From contig CP114496.1 of NCBI GenBank assembly GCA_027186245.1, positions 5,423,501 through 5,487,500 on the forward strand: 64,000 bases of DNA, given 5' to 3'. The first letter of the stretch is position 1. Every line of letters begins with the position of its first letter. The DNA is from Coriaria nepalensis (Eukaryota > Streptophyta > Magnoliopsida > Cucurbitales > Coriariaceae). Below are positions 11,640 to 24,559 of the stretch, piece after piece. The translations under genes were made by a program, and so were the position numbers. Under the pieces are notes generated by a model. It searched no databases. It saw nothing but the letters and a program-made list of their open reading frames with translations, and was not told the origin of the DNA.

Positions 11640-13343
11640 GTTGAACGAATTCTATTTTCGCACTACAAACACAGGTTTTGGGCATAACTTGCACATGGCT
11701 ATTGCAAGGAAACTGTGCATTAGTTTAATCTTAAAATCATTTGAATGAGTCATTTCAAGTCAAAAACATATTTCAATGCAAGTTGAACGAATTCTATTTT
11801 CGCACTACAAACACAGGTTTTGGGCATAACTTGCAAATGATCAATGCAAGGAAAGTGTGCATTAATTTAACCTTAAAATCATTTGAATGAGTCATTTCAG
11901 GTCAATAACATATTTCATAGCATATTCAACGAATTCTATTTTCGCACTACAAACACAAGTTTTGGGCATAACTTGCACATGGCCAATGCAAGGAAACTGT
12001 GCATTAGTTTAATCTTAAAATCATTTGAAAGAGTCATTTCAAGTCAATAACATATTTCAAAGCAAGTTGAACGAATTCTATTTTCGCACTACAAACACAA
12101 GTTTTGTGCATAACTTGCAAATGGTCAATGCAAGGAAAGTGTGCATTAGTTTAGCCTTAAAATCATTTGAATGAGTCATTTCAAGTCAATAACATATTAC
12201 AAAGCAAGTTGAACGAATTCTATTTTCGCACTACAAACACAAGTTTTGTGCATAACTTGCAAATGGTCAATGCAAGGAAAGTGTGCATTAGTTTAGCCTT
12301 AAAATCATTTGAATGAGTCATTTCAAGTCAATAACATATTTCAAAGCAAGTTGAACGAATTCTATTTTCGCACTACAAACACAAGTTTTGTGCATAACTT
12401 GCAAATGGTCAATGCAAGGAAAGTGTGCATTAGTTTAGCTTTAAAATCATTTGAATGAGTCATTTCAAGTCAATAACATGTTACAAAGCAAGTTGAACGA
12501 ATTCTATTTTCGCACTACAAACACAGGTTTTGGGCATAACTTGCACATGGCCAATGCAAGGAAACTGTGCATTAGTTTAATCTTAAAATCATTTGAATGA
12601 GTCATTTCAAGTCAATAACATATTTCAAAGCAAGTTGAACGAATTCTATTTTCGCACTACAAACACAAGTTTTGTGCATAACTTGCAAATGGTCAATGCA
12701 AGGAAAGTGTGCATTAGTTTAGCCTTAAAATCATTTGAATGAGTCATTTCATGTCAATAACATATTACAAAGCATATTCAACGAATTTTATTTTCGCACT
12801 ACAAACACAAGTTTTGGGCATAACTTGCACATGGCCAATGCAAGGAAACTGTGCATTAGTTTAATCTTAAAATCATTTGAATGAGTCATTTCAAGTCAAT
12901 AACATATTTCAAAGCAAGTTGAACGAATTCTATTTTCGCACTACAAACACAGGTTTTGGGCATAACTTGCACATGGCTATTGCAAGGAAACTGTGCATTA
13001 GTTTAATCTTAAAATCATTTGAAAGAGTCATTTCAAGTCAATAACATATTTCAAAGCAAGTTGAACGAATTCTATTTTCGCACTACAAACACAAGTTTTG
13101 TGCATAACTTGCAAATGGTCAATGCAAGGAAAGTGTGCATTAGTTTAGCCTTAAAATCATTTGAATGAGTTATTTCAAGTCAATAACGTATTACAAAGCA
13201 AGTCGTACGAATTCTATTTTCGCACTACAAACACAGGTTTTGGGCATAACTGGCACATGGCTGTTGCAAGGAAATAGTGCATTAGTTTAATCTTAAAATC
13301 ATTTGAATGAGTCATTTCAAGTCAATAACATATTTCAAAGCAA

Positions 13344-14195
13344 GTTGAACGAATTCTATTTTCGCACTACAAACACAAGTTTTGTGCATAACTTGCAAAT
13401 GGTCAATGCAAGGAAAGTGTGCATTAGTTTAGCCTTAAAATCATTTGATTGAGTCATTTCAAGTCAATAACATATTTCAAAGGAAGTTGAACGAATTCTA
13501 ACTTCGCACTACAAACACAAGTTTTGTGCATAACTTGCAAATGGTCAATGCAAGGAAAGTGTGCATTAGTTTAGCCTTAAAATCATTTGAATGAGTCATT
13601 TCATGTCAATAACATATTACAAAGCAAGTTGAACGAATTCTATTTTCGCACTACAAACACAAGTTTTGGGCATAACTTGCACATGGCCAATGCAAGGAAA
13701 CTGTGCATTAGTTTAATCTTAAAATCATTTGAATGAGTCATTTTAAGTCAATAACATATTTCAAAACAAGTTGAACGAATTCTATTTTCGCACTACAAAC
13801 ACAGGTTTTGGGCATAACTTGCACATGGCCAATGCAAGGAAACTGTGCATTAGTTTAATCTTAAAATCATTTGAATGAGTCATTTCAAGTCAATAACATA
13901 TTTCAAAGCAAGTTGAACGAATTCTATTTTCGCACTACAAACACAAGTTTTGTGCATAACTTGCAAATGGTCAATGCAAGGAAAGTGTGCATTAGTTTAG
14001 CCTTAAAATCATTTGAATGAGTCATTTCATGTCAATAACATATTACAAAGCATATTCAACGAATTCTATTTTCGCACTACAAACACAAGTTTTGGGCATA
14101 ACTTGCACATGGCCAATGCAAGGAAACTGTGCATTAGTTTAATCTTAAAATCATTTGAAAGAGTCATTTCAAGTCAATAACATATTTCAAAGCAA
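13344..14195. repeat. Six-monomer D-D-C-C-D-C unit, copy 1
   Basis: D (gattgag, aaggaag), D (taacttcg, catgtc), C, C (aggttttggg), D (catgtc, catattc) and C (gaaagag). Copy 2 lies 1,136 bp (eight monomers) later. Confidence 0.88.
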
Positions 14196-14479
14196 GTTGA
14201 ACGAATTCTATTTTCGCACTACAAACACAAGTTTTGTGCATAACTTGCAAATGGTCAATGCAAGGAAAGTGTGCATTAGTTTAGCCTTAAAATCATTTGA
14301 ATGAGTTATTTCAAGTCAATAACGTATTACAAAGCAAGTCGTACGAATTCTATTTTCGCACTACAAACACAGGATTTGGGCATACCTTGCAAATGATCAA
14401 TGCAACGAAAGTGTGCATTAGTTTAGCCTTAAAATCATTTGAATGAGTCATTTTAAGTCAATAATATATCACAAAGCAA

Positions 14480-15331
14480 GTTGAACGAATTCTATTTTCG
14501 CACTACAAACACAAGTTTTGTGCATAACTTGCAAATGGTCAATGCAAGGAAAGTGTGCATTAGTTTAGCCTTAAAATCATTTGATTGAGTCATTTCAAGT
14601 CAATAACATATTTCAAAGGAAGTTGAACGAATTCTAACTTCGCACTACAAACAAAAGTTTTGTGCATAACTTGCAAATGGTCAATGCAAGGAAAGTGTGC
14701 ATTAGTTTAGCCTTAAAATCATTTGAATGTGTCATTTCATGTCAATAACATATTACAAAGCAAGTTGAACGAATTCTATTTTCGCACTACAAACACAAGT
14801 TTTGGGCATAACTTGCACATGGCCAATGCAAGGAAACTGTGCATTAGTTTAATCTTAAAATCATTTGAATGAGTCATTTTAAGTCAATAACATATTTCAA
14901 AACAAGTTGAACGAATTCTATTTTCGCACTACAAACACAGGTTTTGGGCATAACTTGCACGTGGCCAATGCAAGGAAACTGTGCATTAGTTTAATCTTAA
15001 AATCATTTGAATGAGTCATTTCAAGTCAATAACATATTTCAAAGCAAGTTGAACGAATTCTATTTTCGCACTACAAACACAAGTTTTGTGCATAACTTGC
15101 AAATGGTCAATGCAAGGAAAGTGTGCATTAGTTTAGCCTTAAAATCATTTGAATGAGTCATTTCATGTCAATAACATATTACAAAGCATATTCAACGAAT
15201 TCTATTTTCGCACTACAAACACAAGTTTTGGGCATAACTTGCACATGGCCAATGCAAGGAAACTGTGCATTAGTTTAATCTTAAAATCATTTGAAAGAGT
15301 CATTTCAAGTCAATAACATATTTCAAAGCAA
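14480..15331. repeat. Six-monomer D-D-C-C-D-C unit, copy 2
   Basis: Same order as copy 1. Private variants are caaacaaaag, gaatgtgtc and a gcacgtgg change near 14,960. Confidence 0.88.
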
Positions 15332-15899
15332 GTTGAACGAATTCTATTTTCGCACTACAAACACAAGTTTTGTGCATAACTTGCAAATGGTCAATGCAAG
15401 GAAAGTGTGCATTAGTTTAGCCTTAAAATCATTTGATTGAGTCATTTCAAGTCAATAACATATTTCAAAGGAAGTTGAACGAATTCTAACTTCGCACTAC
15501 AAACAAAAGTTTTGTGCATAACTTGCAAATGGTCAATGCAAGGAAAGTGTGCATTAGTTTAGCCTTAAAATCATTTGAATGTGTCATTTCATGTCAATAA
15601 CATATTACAAAGCAAGTTGAACGAATTCTATTTTCGCACTACAAACACAAGTTTTGGGCATAACTTGCACATGGCCAATGCAAGAAAACTGTGCATTAGT
15701 TTAATCTTAAAATCATTTGAATGAGTCATTTTAAGTCAATAACATATTTCAAAACAAGTTGAACGAATTCTATTTTCGCACTACAAACACAGGTTTTGGG
15801 CATAACTTGCACATGGCCAATGCAAGGAAACTGTGCATTAGTTTAATCTTAAAATCATTTGAATGAGTCATTTCAAGTCAATAACATATTTCAAACCAA
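15332..15899. repeat. Six-monomer D-D-C-C-D-C unit, four-monomer copy 3
   Basis: Follows copy 2 directly (852-bp offset) and shares its caaacaaaag and gaatgtgtc variants, so it is derived from copy 2 rather than copy 1. Confidence 0.88.
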
Positions 15900-16041
15900 G
15901 TTGAACGAATTCTATTTTCGCACTACAAACACAGGTTTTGGGCATAACTTGCAAATGATCAATGCAAGGAAAGTGTGCATTAGTTTAATCTTAAAATCAT
16001 TTGAATGAGTCATTTCAAGTCAATAACATATTTCAAAGCAA

Positions 16042-16609
16042 GTTGAACGAATACTATTTTCGCACTACAAACACAGGTTTTGGGCATAACTTGCAAATGA
16101 TCAATGCAAGGAAAGTGTGCATTAGTTTAACCATAAAATCATTTGAATGAGTCATTTCAAGTCAATAACATATTTCAAAGCAAGTTGAACGAATTCTATT
16201 TTCGCACTACAAACACAAGTTTTGGGCATAACTTGCACATGGCCAATGCAAGGAAACTGTGCATTAGTTTAATCTTAAAATAATTTGAATGAGTCATTTC
16301 AAGTCAATAACATATTTCAAAGCAAGTTGAACGAATTCTATTTTCGCACTACAAACACAAATTTTGTGCGTAACTTGCAAATGGTCAATGCAAGGAAAGT
16401 GTGCATTAGTTTAGCCTTAAAATCATTTGAATGAGTCATTTCAAGTCAATGACATATTGCATAGCAATTTGAACGAATTCTATTTTCGCACTACAAACAC
16501 AGGTTTTGGGCATAACTTGCACATGGCTATTGCAAGGAAACTGTGCATTAGTTTAATCTTAAAATCATTTGAATGAGTCATTTTAAGTCAATAACATATT
16601 TCGAAGCAA
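16042..16609. repeat. Four-monomer marker run, copy 3 of 3
   Basis: The same four monomers occur 14,339 bp after copy 2, which is 101 monomers minus the three 141-bp deletions that lie between them. The first monomer has lost EcoRI (gaatac at 16050). Confidence 0.9.
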
Positions 16610-17603
16610 GTTGAACGAATTCTATTTTCGCACTACAAACACAGGTTTTAGGCATAACTTGCAAATGATCAATGCAAGGAAAGTGTGCATTAGTTTAACC
16701 TTAAAATCATTTGAATGAGTCATTTCAGGTCAATAACTTATTTCAAAGCAAGTTGAACGAAATCTATTTTCACACTACAAACACAGGATTTGGGCATACC
16801 TTGCAAATGATCAATGCAACGAAAGTGTGCATTAGTTTAGCCTTAAAATCATTTGAATGAGTCATTTTAAGTCAATAATATATTACAAAGCAAGTTGAAC
16901 GAATTCTATTTTCGCACTACAAACACAGGTTTTGGGCATAACTTGCAAATGATCAATGCAAGGAAAGTGTGCATTAGTTTAACCTTAAAATCATTTCAAT
17001 GAGTCATTTCAGGTCAATAACATATTTCATAGCATATTCAACGAATTCTATTTTCGCACTACAAACACAAGTTTTGGGCATAACTTGCACATGGCCAATG
17101 CAAGGAAACTGTGCATTAGTTTAATCTTAAAATCATTTGAATGAGTCATTTCAAGTCAATAACATATTTCAAAGCAAGTTGAACGAATTCTATTTTCGCA
17201 CTACAAACACAAATTTTGTGCATAACTTGCAAATGGTCAATGCAAGGAAAGTGTGCATTAGTTTAGCCTTAAAATCATTTGAATGAGTCATTTCAAGTCA
17301 ATAACATATTACAAAGCAAGTTGAACGAATTCTATTTTCGCACTACAGACACAGGTTTTGGGCATAACTTGCACATGGCTATTGCAAGGAAACTGTGCAT
17401 TAGTTTAATCTTAAAATCATTTGAATGAGTCATTTTAAGTCAATAACATATTTCAAAGCAAGGTGAACGAATTCTATTTTCGCACTACGAACACAGGTTT
17501 TTGGCATAACTTGCACATGGCTATTGCAAGGAAACTGTGCATTACTTTAATCATAAAATCATTTGAATGAGTCATTTCAAGTCAATAACATATTTCAAAG
17601 CAA
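16610..17603. repeat. Seven-monomer segment, distant copy
   Basis: The order matches 2555-3548. Private changes are ttttaggcat at about 16,649 and loss of EcoRI at 16759 (gaaatc). Confidence 0.88.
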
Positions 17604-18455
17604 GTTGAACGAATTCTATTTTCGCACTACAAACACAGGTTTTGGGCATAACTTGCAAATGATCAATGCAAGGAAAGTGTGCATTAATTTAACCTTAAAA
17701 TCATTTGAATGAGTCATTTCAAGTCAATAACATATTTCAAAGCAAGTTGAACGAATTCTATTTTCGCACTACAAACACAGGTTTTGGGCATAACTTGCAA
17801 ATGATCAATGCAAGGAAAGTGTGCATTAATTTAACCTTAAAATCATTTGAATGAGTCATTTCAGGTCAATAACATATTTCATAGCATATTCAACGAATTC
17901 TATTTTCGCACTACAAACACAAGTTTTGGGCATAACTTGCACATGGCCAATGCAAGGAAACTGTGCATTAGTTTAATCTTAAAATCATTTGAAAGAGTCA
18001 TTTCAAGTCAATAACATATTTCAAAGCAAGTTGAACGAATTCTATTTTCGCACTACAAACACAAGTTTTGTGCATAACTTGCAAATGGTCAATGCAAGGA
18101 AAGTGTGCATTAGTTTAGCCTTAAAATCATTTGATTGAGTCATTTCAAGTCAATAACATATTTCAAAGGAAGTTGAACGAATTCTATTTTCGCACTACAA
18201 ACACAAGTTTTGTGCATAACTTGCAAATGGTCAATGCAAGGAAAGTGTGCATTAGTTTAGCCTTAAAATCATTTGAATGAGTCATTTCAAGTCAATAACA
18301 TATTACAAAGCAAGTTGAACGAATTCTATTTTCGCACTACAAACACAGGTTTTGGGCATAACTGGCACATGGCTATTGCAAGGAAACTGTGCATTAGTTT
18401 AATCTTAAAATCATTTGAATGAGTCATTTCAAGTCAATAACATATTTCAAAGCAA

Positions 18456-20442
18456 GTTGAACGAATTCTATTTTCGCACTACAAACACAAGTTTTGTGCA
18501 TAACTTGCAAATGGTCAATGCAAGGAAAGTGTGCATTAGTTTAGCCTTAAAATCATTTGATTGAGTCATTTCAAGTCAATAACATATTTCAAAGGAAGTT
18601 CAACGAATTCTATTTTCGCACTACAAACATAGGTTTTGGGCATAACTTGCACATGGCTATTGCAAGGAAACTGTGCATTAGTTTAATCTTAAAATCATTT
18701 GAATGAGTCATTTCAAGTCAATAACATATTTCAAAGCAAGTTGAACGAATTCTATTTTCGCACTACAAACACAGGTTTTGGGCATAACTTGCAAATGATC
18801 AATGCAAGGAAAGTGTGCATTAGTTTAACCTTAAAATCATTTCAATGAGTCATTTCAGGTCAATAACATAATTCATAGCATATTCAACGAATTCTATTTT
18901 CGCACTACAAACACAAGTTTTGGGCATAACTTGCACATGGCCAATGCAAGAAACTGTGCATTAGTTTAATCTTAAAATCATTTGAATGAGTCATTTCAAG
19001 TCAATAACATATTTCAAAGCAAGTTGAACGAATTCTATTTTCGCACTACAAACACAGGTTTTGGGCATAACTTGCACATGGCTATTGCAAGGAAACTGTG
19101 CATTAGTTTAATCTTAAAATCATTTGAATGAGTCATTTCAAGTCAATAACATATTTCAAAGCAAGTTGAACGAATTCTATTTTCGCACTACAAACACAGG
19201 TTTTGGGCATAACTTGCAAATGATCAATGCAAGGAAAGTGTGCATTAATTTAACCTTAAAATCATTTGAATGAGTCATTTCAGGTCAATAACATATTTCA
19301 TAGCATATTCAACGAATTCTATTTTCGCACTACAAACAGAAGTTTTGGGCATAACTTGCACATGGCCAATGCAAGGAAACTGTGCATTAGTTTAATCTTA
19401 AAATCATTTGAAAGAGTCATTTCAAGTCAATAACATATTTCAAAGCAAGTTGAACGAATTCTATTTTCGCACTACAAACACAAGTTTTGTGCATAACTTG
19501 CAAATGGTCAATGCAAGGAAAGTGTGCATTAGTTTAGCCTTAAAATCATTTGAATGAGTCATTTCAAGTCAATAACATATTACAAAGCAAGTTGAAGGAA
19601 TTCTATTTTCGCACTACAAACACAGGTTTTGGGCATAACTTGCACATGGCTATTGCAAGGAAACTGTGCATTAGTTTAATCTTAAAATTATTTGAATGAG
19701 TCATTTTAAGTCAATAACATATTTCAAAGCAAGGTGAACGAATTCTATTTTCGCACTACAAACATAGGTTTTGGGCATAACTTGCACATGGCTATTGCAA
19801 GGAAACTGTGCATTACTTTAATCTTAAAATCATTTGAATGAGTCATTTCAAGTCAATAACATATTTCAAAGCAAGTTGAACGAATTCTATTTTCGCACTA
19901 CAAACACAGGTTTTGGGCATAACTTGCACATGGCTATTGCAAGGAAACTGTGCATTAGTTTAATCTTAAAATCATTTGAATGAGTCATTTCAAATCAATA
20001 ACATATTTCAAAGTAAGTTGAACGAATTCTATTTTCGCACTACAAACACAGGTTTTGGGCATAACTTGCAAATGATCAATGCAAGGAAAGTGTGCATTAG
20101 TTTAACCTTAAAATCATTTGAATGAGTCATTTCAGGTCAATAACTTATTTCAAAGCAAGTTGAACGAATTCTATTTTCACACTACAAACACAGGATTTGG
20201 GCATACCTTGCAAATGATCAATGCAACGAAAGTGTGCTTTAGTTTAGCCTTAAAATCATTTGAATGAGTCATTTTAAGTCAATAATATATTACAAAGCAA
20301 GTTGAACGAATTCTATTTTCGCACTACAAACACAGGTTTTGGGCATAACTTGCACATGGCTATTGCAAGGAAACTGTGCATTAGTTTAATCTTAAAATCA
20401 TTTGAATGAGTCATTTCAAGTCAATAACATATTTCAAAGTAA
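18456..20442. repeat. 14-monomer duplication at offset 2,839 bp, left copy
   Basis: Starts with D (gattgag, aaggaag) and A (gttcaacg, cataggtt). It includes the 141-bp C at 18882, gaaggaattc (19591), caaatcaataac (19991) and E with gtgctttag, and ends with A (aaagtaag). The same markers lie 2,839 bp downstream, which is 20 monomers minus one base. Confidence 0.92.
18882..19022. repeat. 141-bp C monomer (deletion lineage 1)
   Basis: Same missing G, inside the left copy of the 2,839-bp duplication. Confidence 0.92.
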
Positions 20443-21152
20443 GTTGAACGAATTCTATTTTCGCACTACAAACACAGGTTTTGGGCATAACTTGCACATG
20501 GCTATTGCAAGGAAACTGTGCATTAGTTTAATCTTAAAATCATTTGAATGAGTCATTTCAAGTCAATAACATATTTCAAAGCAAGTTGAACGAATTCTAT
20601 TTTCGCACTACAAACACAGGTTTTGGGCATAACTTGCACATGGCTATTGCAAGGAAACTGTGCATTAGTTTAATCTTAAAATCATTTGAATGAGTCATTT
20701 CAAGTCATTAACATATTTCAAAGCAAGTTGAACGAATTCTATTTTCGCACTACAAACACAGGTTTTGGGCATAACTTGCAATTGGTCAATGCAAGGAAAG
20801 TGTGCATTAGTTTAGCCTTAAAATCATTTGATTGAGTCATTTCAAGTCAATAACATATTTCAAAGCAAGTTGAAAGAATTCTATTTTCGCACTACAAACA
20901 CAAGTTTTGTGCATAACTTGCAAATGGTCAATGCAAGGAAAGTGTGCATTAGTTTAGCCTTAAAATAATTTGAATGAGTCATTTCAAGTCAATAACATAT
21001 TACAAAGCAAGTTGAACGAATTCTATTTTCGCACTACAAACACAGGTTTTGAGCATAACTTGCACATGGCTATTGCAAGGAAACTGTGCATTACTTTAAT
21101 CTTAAAATCATTTGAATGAGTCATTTCAAGTCAATAACATATTTCAAAGCAA
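20443..21152. repeat. Five-monomer duplication at offset 3,407 bp, left copy
   Basis: A, A (gtcattaac), a monomer with gcaattggtc, D (gaaagaattc) and A (ttttgagcat). Repeated at 23850-24559. The offset exceeds the neighbouring 2,839 bp by exactly four monomers. Confidence 0.9.
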
Positions 21153-21294
21153 GTTGAACGAATTCTATTTTCGCACTACAAACACAGGTTTTGAGCATAA
21201 CTTGCACATGGCTATTGCAAGGAAACTGTGCATTACTTTAATCTTAAAATCATTTGAATGAGTCATTTCAAGTCAATAACATATTTCAAAGCAA

Positions 21295-23281
21295 GTTGAA
21301 CGAATTCTATTTTCGCACTACAAACACAAGTTTTGTGCATAACTTGCAAATGGTCAATGCAAGGAAAGTGTGCATTAGTTTAGCCTTAAAATCATTTGAT
21401 TGAGTCATTTCAAGTCAATAACATATTTCAAAGGAAGTTCAACGAATTCTATTTTCGCACTACAAACATAGGTTTTGGGCATAACTTGCACATGGCTATT
21501 GCAAGGAAACTGTGCATTAGTTTAATCTTAAAATCATTTGAATGAGTCATTTCAAGTCAATAACATATTTCAAAGCAAGTTGAACGAATTCTATTTTCGC
21601 ACTACAAACACAGGTTTTGGGCATAACTTGCAAATGATCAATGCAAGGAAAGTGTGCATTAGTTTAACCTTAAAATCATTTCAATGAGTCATTTCAGGTC
21701 AATAACATAATTCATAGCATATTCAACGAATTCTATTTTCGCACTACAAACACAAGTTTTGGGCATAACTTGCACATGGCCAATGCAAGAAACTGTGCAT
21801 TAGTTTAATCTTAAAATCATTTGAATGAGTCATTTCAAGTCAATAACATATTTCAAAGCAAGTTGAACGAATTCTATTTTCGCACTACAAACACAGGTTT
21901 TGGGCATAACTTGCACATGGCTATTGCAAGGAAACTGTGCATTAGTTTAATCTTAAAATCATTTGAATGAGTCATTTCAAGTCAATAACATATTTCAAAG
22001 CAAGTTGAACGAATTCTATTTTCGCACTACAAACACAGGTTTTGGGCATAACTTGCAAATGATCAATGCAAGGAAAGTGTGCATTAATTTAACCTTAAAA
22101 TCATTTGAATGAGTCATTTCAGGTCAATAACATATTTCATAGCATATTCAACGAATTCTATTTTCGCACTACAAACAGAAGTTTTGGGCATAACTTGCAC
22201 ATGGCCAATGCAAGGAAACTGTGCATTAGTTTAATCTTAAAATCATTTGAAAGAGTCATTTCAAGTCAATAACATATTTCAAAGCAAGTTGAACGAATTC
22301 TATTTTCGCACTACAAACACAAGTTTTGTGCATAACTTGCAAATGGTCAATGCAAGGAAAGTGTGCATTAGTTTAGCCTTAAAATCATTTGAATGAGTCA
22401 TTTCAAGTCAATAACATATTACAAAGCAAGTTGAAGGAATTCTATTTTCGCACTACAAACACAGGTTTTGGGCATAACTTGCACATGGCTATTGCAAGGA
22501 AACTGTGCATTAGTTTAATCTTAAAATTATTTGAATGAGTCATTTTAAGTCAATAACATATTTCAAAGCAAGGTGAACGAATTCTATTTTCGCACTACAA
22601 ACATAGGTTTTGGGCATAACTTGCACATGGCTATTGCAAGGAAACTGTGCATTACTTTAATCTTAAAATCATTTGAATGAGTCATTTCAAGTCAATAACA
22701 TATTTCAAAGCAAGTTGAACGAATTCTATTTTCGCACTACAAACACAGGTTTTGGGCATAACTTGCACATGGCTATTGCAAGGAAACTGTGCATTAGTTT
22801 AATCTTAAAATCATTTGAATGAGTCATTTCAAATCAATAACATATTTCAAAGTAAGTTGAACGAATTCTATTTTCGCACTACAAACACAGGTTTTGGGCA
22901 TAACTTGCAAATGATCAATGCAAGGAAAGTGTGCATTAGTTTAACCTTAAAATCATTTGAATGAGTCATTTCAGGTCAATAACTTATTTCAAAGCAAGTT
23001 GAACGAATTCTATTTTCACACTACAAACACAGGATTTGGGCATACCTTGCAAATGATCAATGCAACGAAAGTGTGCTTTAGTTTAGCCTTAAAATCATTT
23101 GAATGAGTCATTTTAAGTCAATAATATATTACAAAGCAAGTTGAACGAATTCTATTTTCGCACTACAAACACAGGTTTTGGGCATAACTTGCACATGGCT
23201 ATTGCAAGGAAACTGTGCATTAGTTTAATCTTAAAATCATTTGAATGAGTCATTTCAAGTCAATAACATATTTCAAAGTAA
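21295..23281. repeat. 14-monomer duplication at offset 2,839 bp, right copy
   Basis: Marker for marker copy of 18456-20442, including the 141-bp C at 21721, gaaggaattc at 22430 and caaatcaataac at 22830. Confidence 0.92.
21721..21861. repeat. 141-bp C monomer (deletion lineage 1)
   Basis: Same missing G, inside the right copy of the 2,839-bp duplication, exactly 2,839 bp after the previous one. Confidence 0.92.
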
Positions 23282-23849
23282 GTTGAACGAATTCTATTTT
23301 CGCACTACAAACACAGGTTTTGGGCATAACTTGCGAATGATCAATGCAAGGAAAGTGTGCATTAGTTTAACCTTAAAATCATTTGAATGAGTCATTTCAG
23401 GTCAATAACATATTTCATAGCATATTCAACGAATTCTATTTTCGCACTACAAACACAAGTTTTGGGCATAACTTGCACATGGCCAATGCAAGGAAACTGT
23501 GCATTAGTTTAATCTTAAAATCATTTGAATGAGTCATTTCAAGTCAATAACATATTTCAAAGTAAGTTGAACGAATTCTATTTTCGCACTACAAACACAG
23601 GTTTTGGGCATAACTTGCACATGGCTATTGCAAGGAAACTGTGCATTAGTTTAATCTTAAAATCATTTGAATGAGTCATTTCAAGTCAGTAACATATTTC
23701 AAAGCAAGTTGAACGAATTCTATTTTCGCACTACAAACACAGGTTTTGAGCATAACTTGCACATGGCTATTGCAAGGAAACTGTGCATTACTTTAATCTT
23801 AAAATCATTTGAATGAGTCATTTCAAGTCAATAACATATTTCAAAGCAA
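22714..23849. repeat. Eight-monomer duplication at offset 1,846 bp, left copy
   Basis: A (caaatcaataac), B (acttattt), E (gtgctttag), A, B (ttgcgaatg), C, A and A (ttttgagcat). The marker ttgcgaatg lies at 23332 here and 1,846 bp (13 monomers) further on in the other copy. Confidence 0.9.
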
Positions 23850-24559
23850 GTTGAACGAATTCTATTTTCGCACTACAAACACAGGTTTTGGGCATAACTT
23901 GCACATGGCTATTGCAAGGAAACTGTGCATTAGTTTAATCTTAAAATCATTTGAATGAGTCATTTCAAGTCAATAACATATTTCAAAGCAAGTTGAACGA
24001 ATTCTATTTTCGCACTACAAACACAGGTTTTGGGCATAACTTGCACATGGCTATTGCAAGGAAACTGTGCATTAGTTTAATCTTAAAATCATTTGAATGA
24101 GTCATTTCAAGTCATTAACATATTTCAAAGCAAGTTGAACGAATTCTATTTTCGCACTACAAACACAGGTTTTGGGCATAACTTGCAATTGGTCAATGCA
24201 AGGAAAGTGTGCATTAGTTTAGCCTTAAAATCATTTGATTGAGTCATTTCAAGTCAATAACATATTTCAAAGCAAGTTGAAAGAATTCTATTTTCGCACT
24301 ACAAACACAAGTTTTGTGCATAACTTGCAAATGGTCAATGCAAGGAAAGTGTGCATTAGTTTAGCCTTAAAATAATTTGAATGAGTCATTTCAAGTCAAT
24401 AACATATTACAAAGCAAGTTGAACGAATTCTATTTTCGCACTACAAACACAGGTTTTGAGCATAACTTGCACATGGCTATTGCAAGGAAACTGTGCATTA
24501 CTTTAATCTTAAAATCATTTGAATGAGTCATTTCAAGTCAATAACATATTTCAAAGCAA
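23850..24559. repeat. Five-monomer duplication at offset 3,407 bp, right copy
   Basis: Same markers as 20443-21152. The four monomers 23282-23849 (B with ttgcgaatg, C, A, A with ttttgagcat) are the extra material between the two duplicated parts. Confidence 0.9.

Larger units (their letters stand above)
9796..12065. repeat. Block 3: A/B/C monomers
   Basis: This is a stretch of A, B and C monomers with two 141-bp C monomers, at 10506 and 11499, spaced seven monomers apart. Its left part repeats 6389-7239 at an offset of 3,549 bp. The variant cactataaacac with gggcctaac at about 10,101-10,126 also occurs at about 9,107-9,132, 994 bp (seven monomers) earlier. Confidence 0.85.
12066..16041. repeat. 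Block 4: D/C-rich monomers
   Basis: There are 28 monomers, mostly D (caagttttgtgc form) and C, with few A. Private markers recur: gtcgtacg at 13202 and 14338, and gaattctaacttcg at about 13,493, 14,629 and 15,481. The D subtype with gattgag and aaggaag is frequent. These markers define a six-monomer unit listed separately. Confidence 0.88.
16042..17603. repeat. Block 5: transposed copy of block 1 sequence
   Basis: Eleven monomers follow the same order of marker variants as monomers starting at 1703, 1845, 1987, 2129 and then 2555 to 3407. These markers are taaccataaaat, aaaataatttg, gtgcgtaac with gcatagcaattt, cgaag, acttattt, E with ttcacac, tttcaatg, C, D, cagacac, and aaggtg with cacgaac. 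The offset is 14,339 bp for the first four and 14,055 bp for the remaining seven, because the older copy has two extra monomers (2271-2554). Confidence 0.9.
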
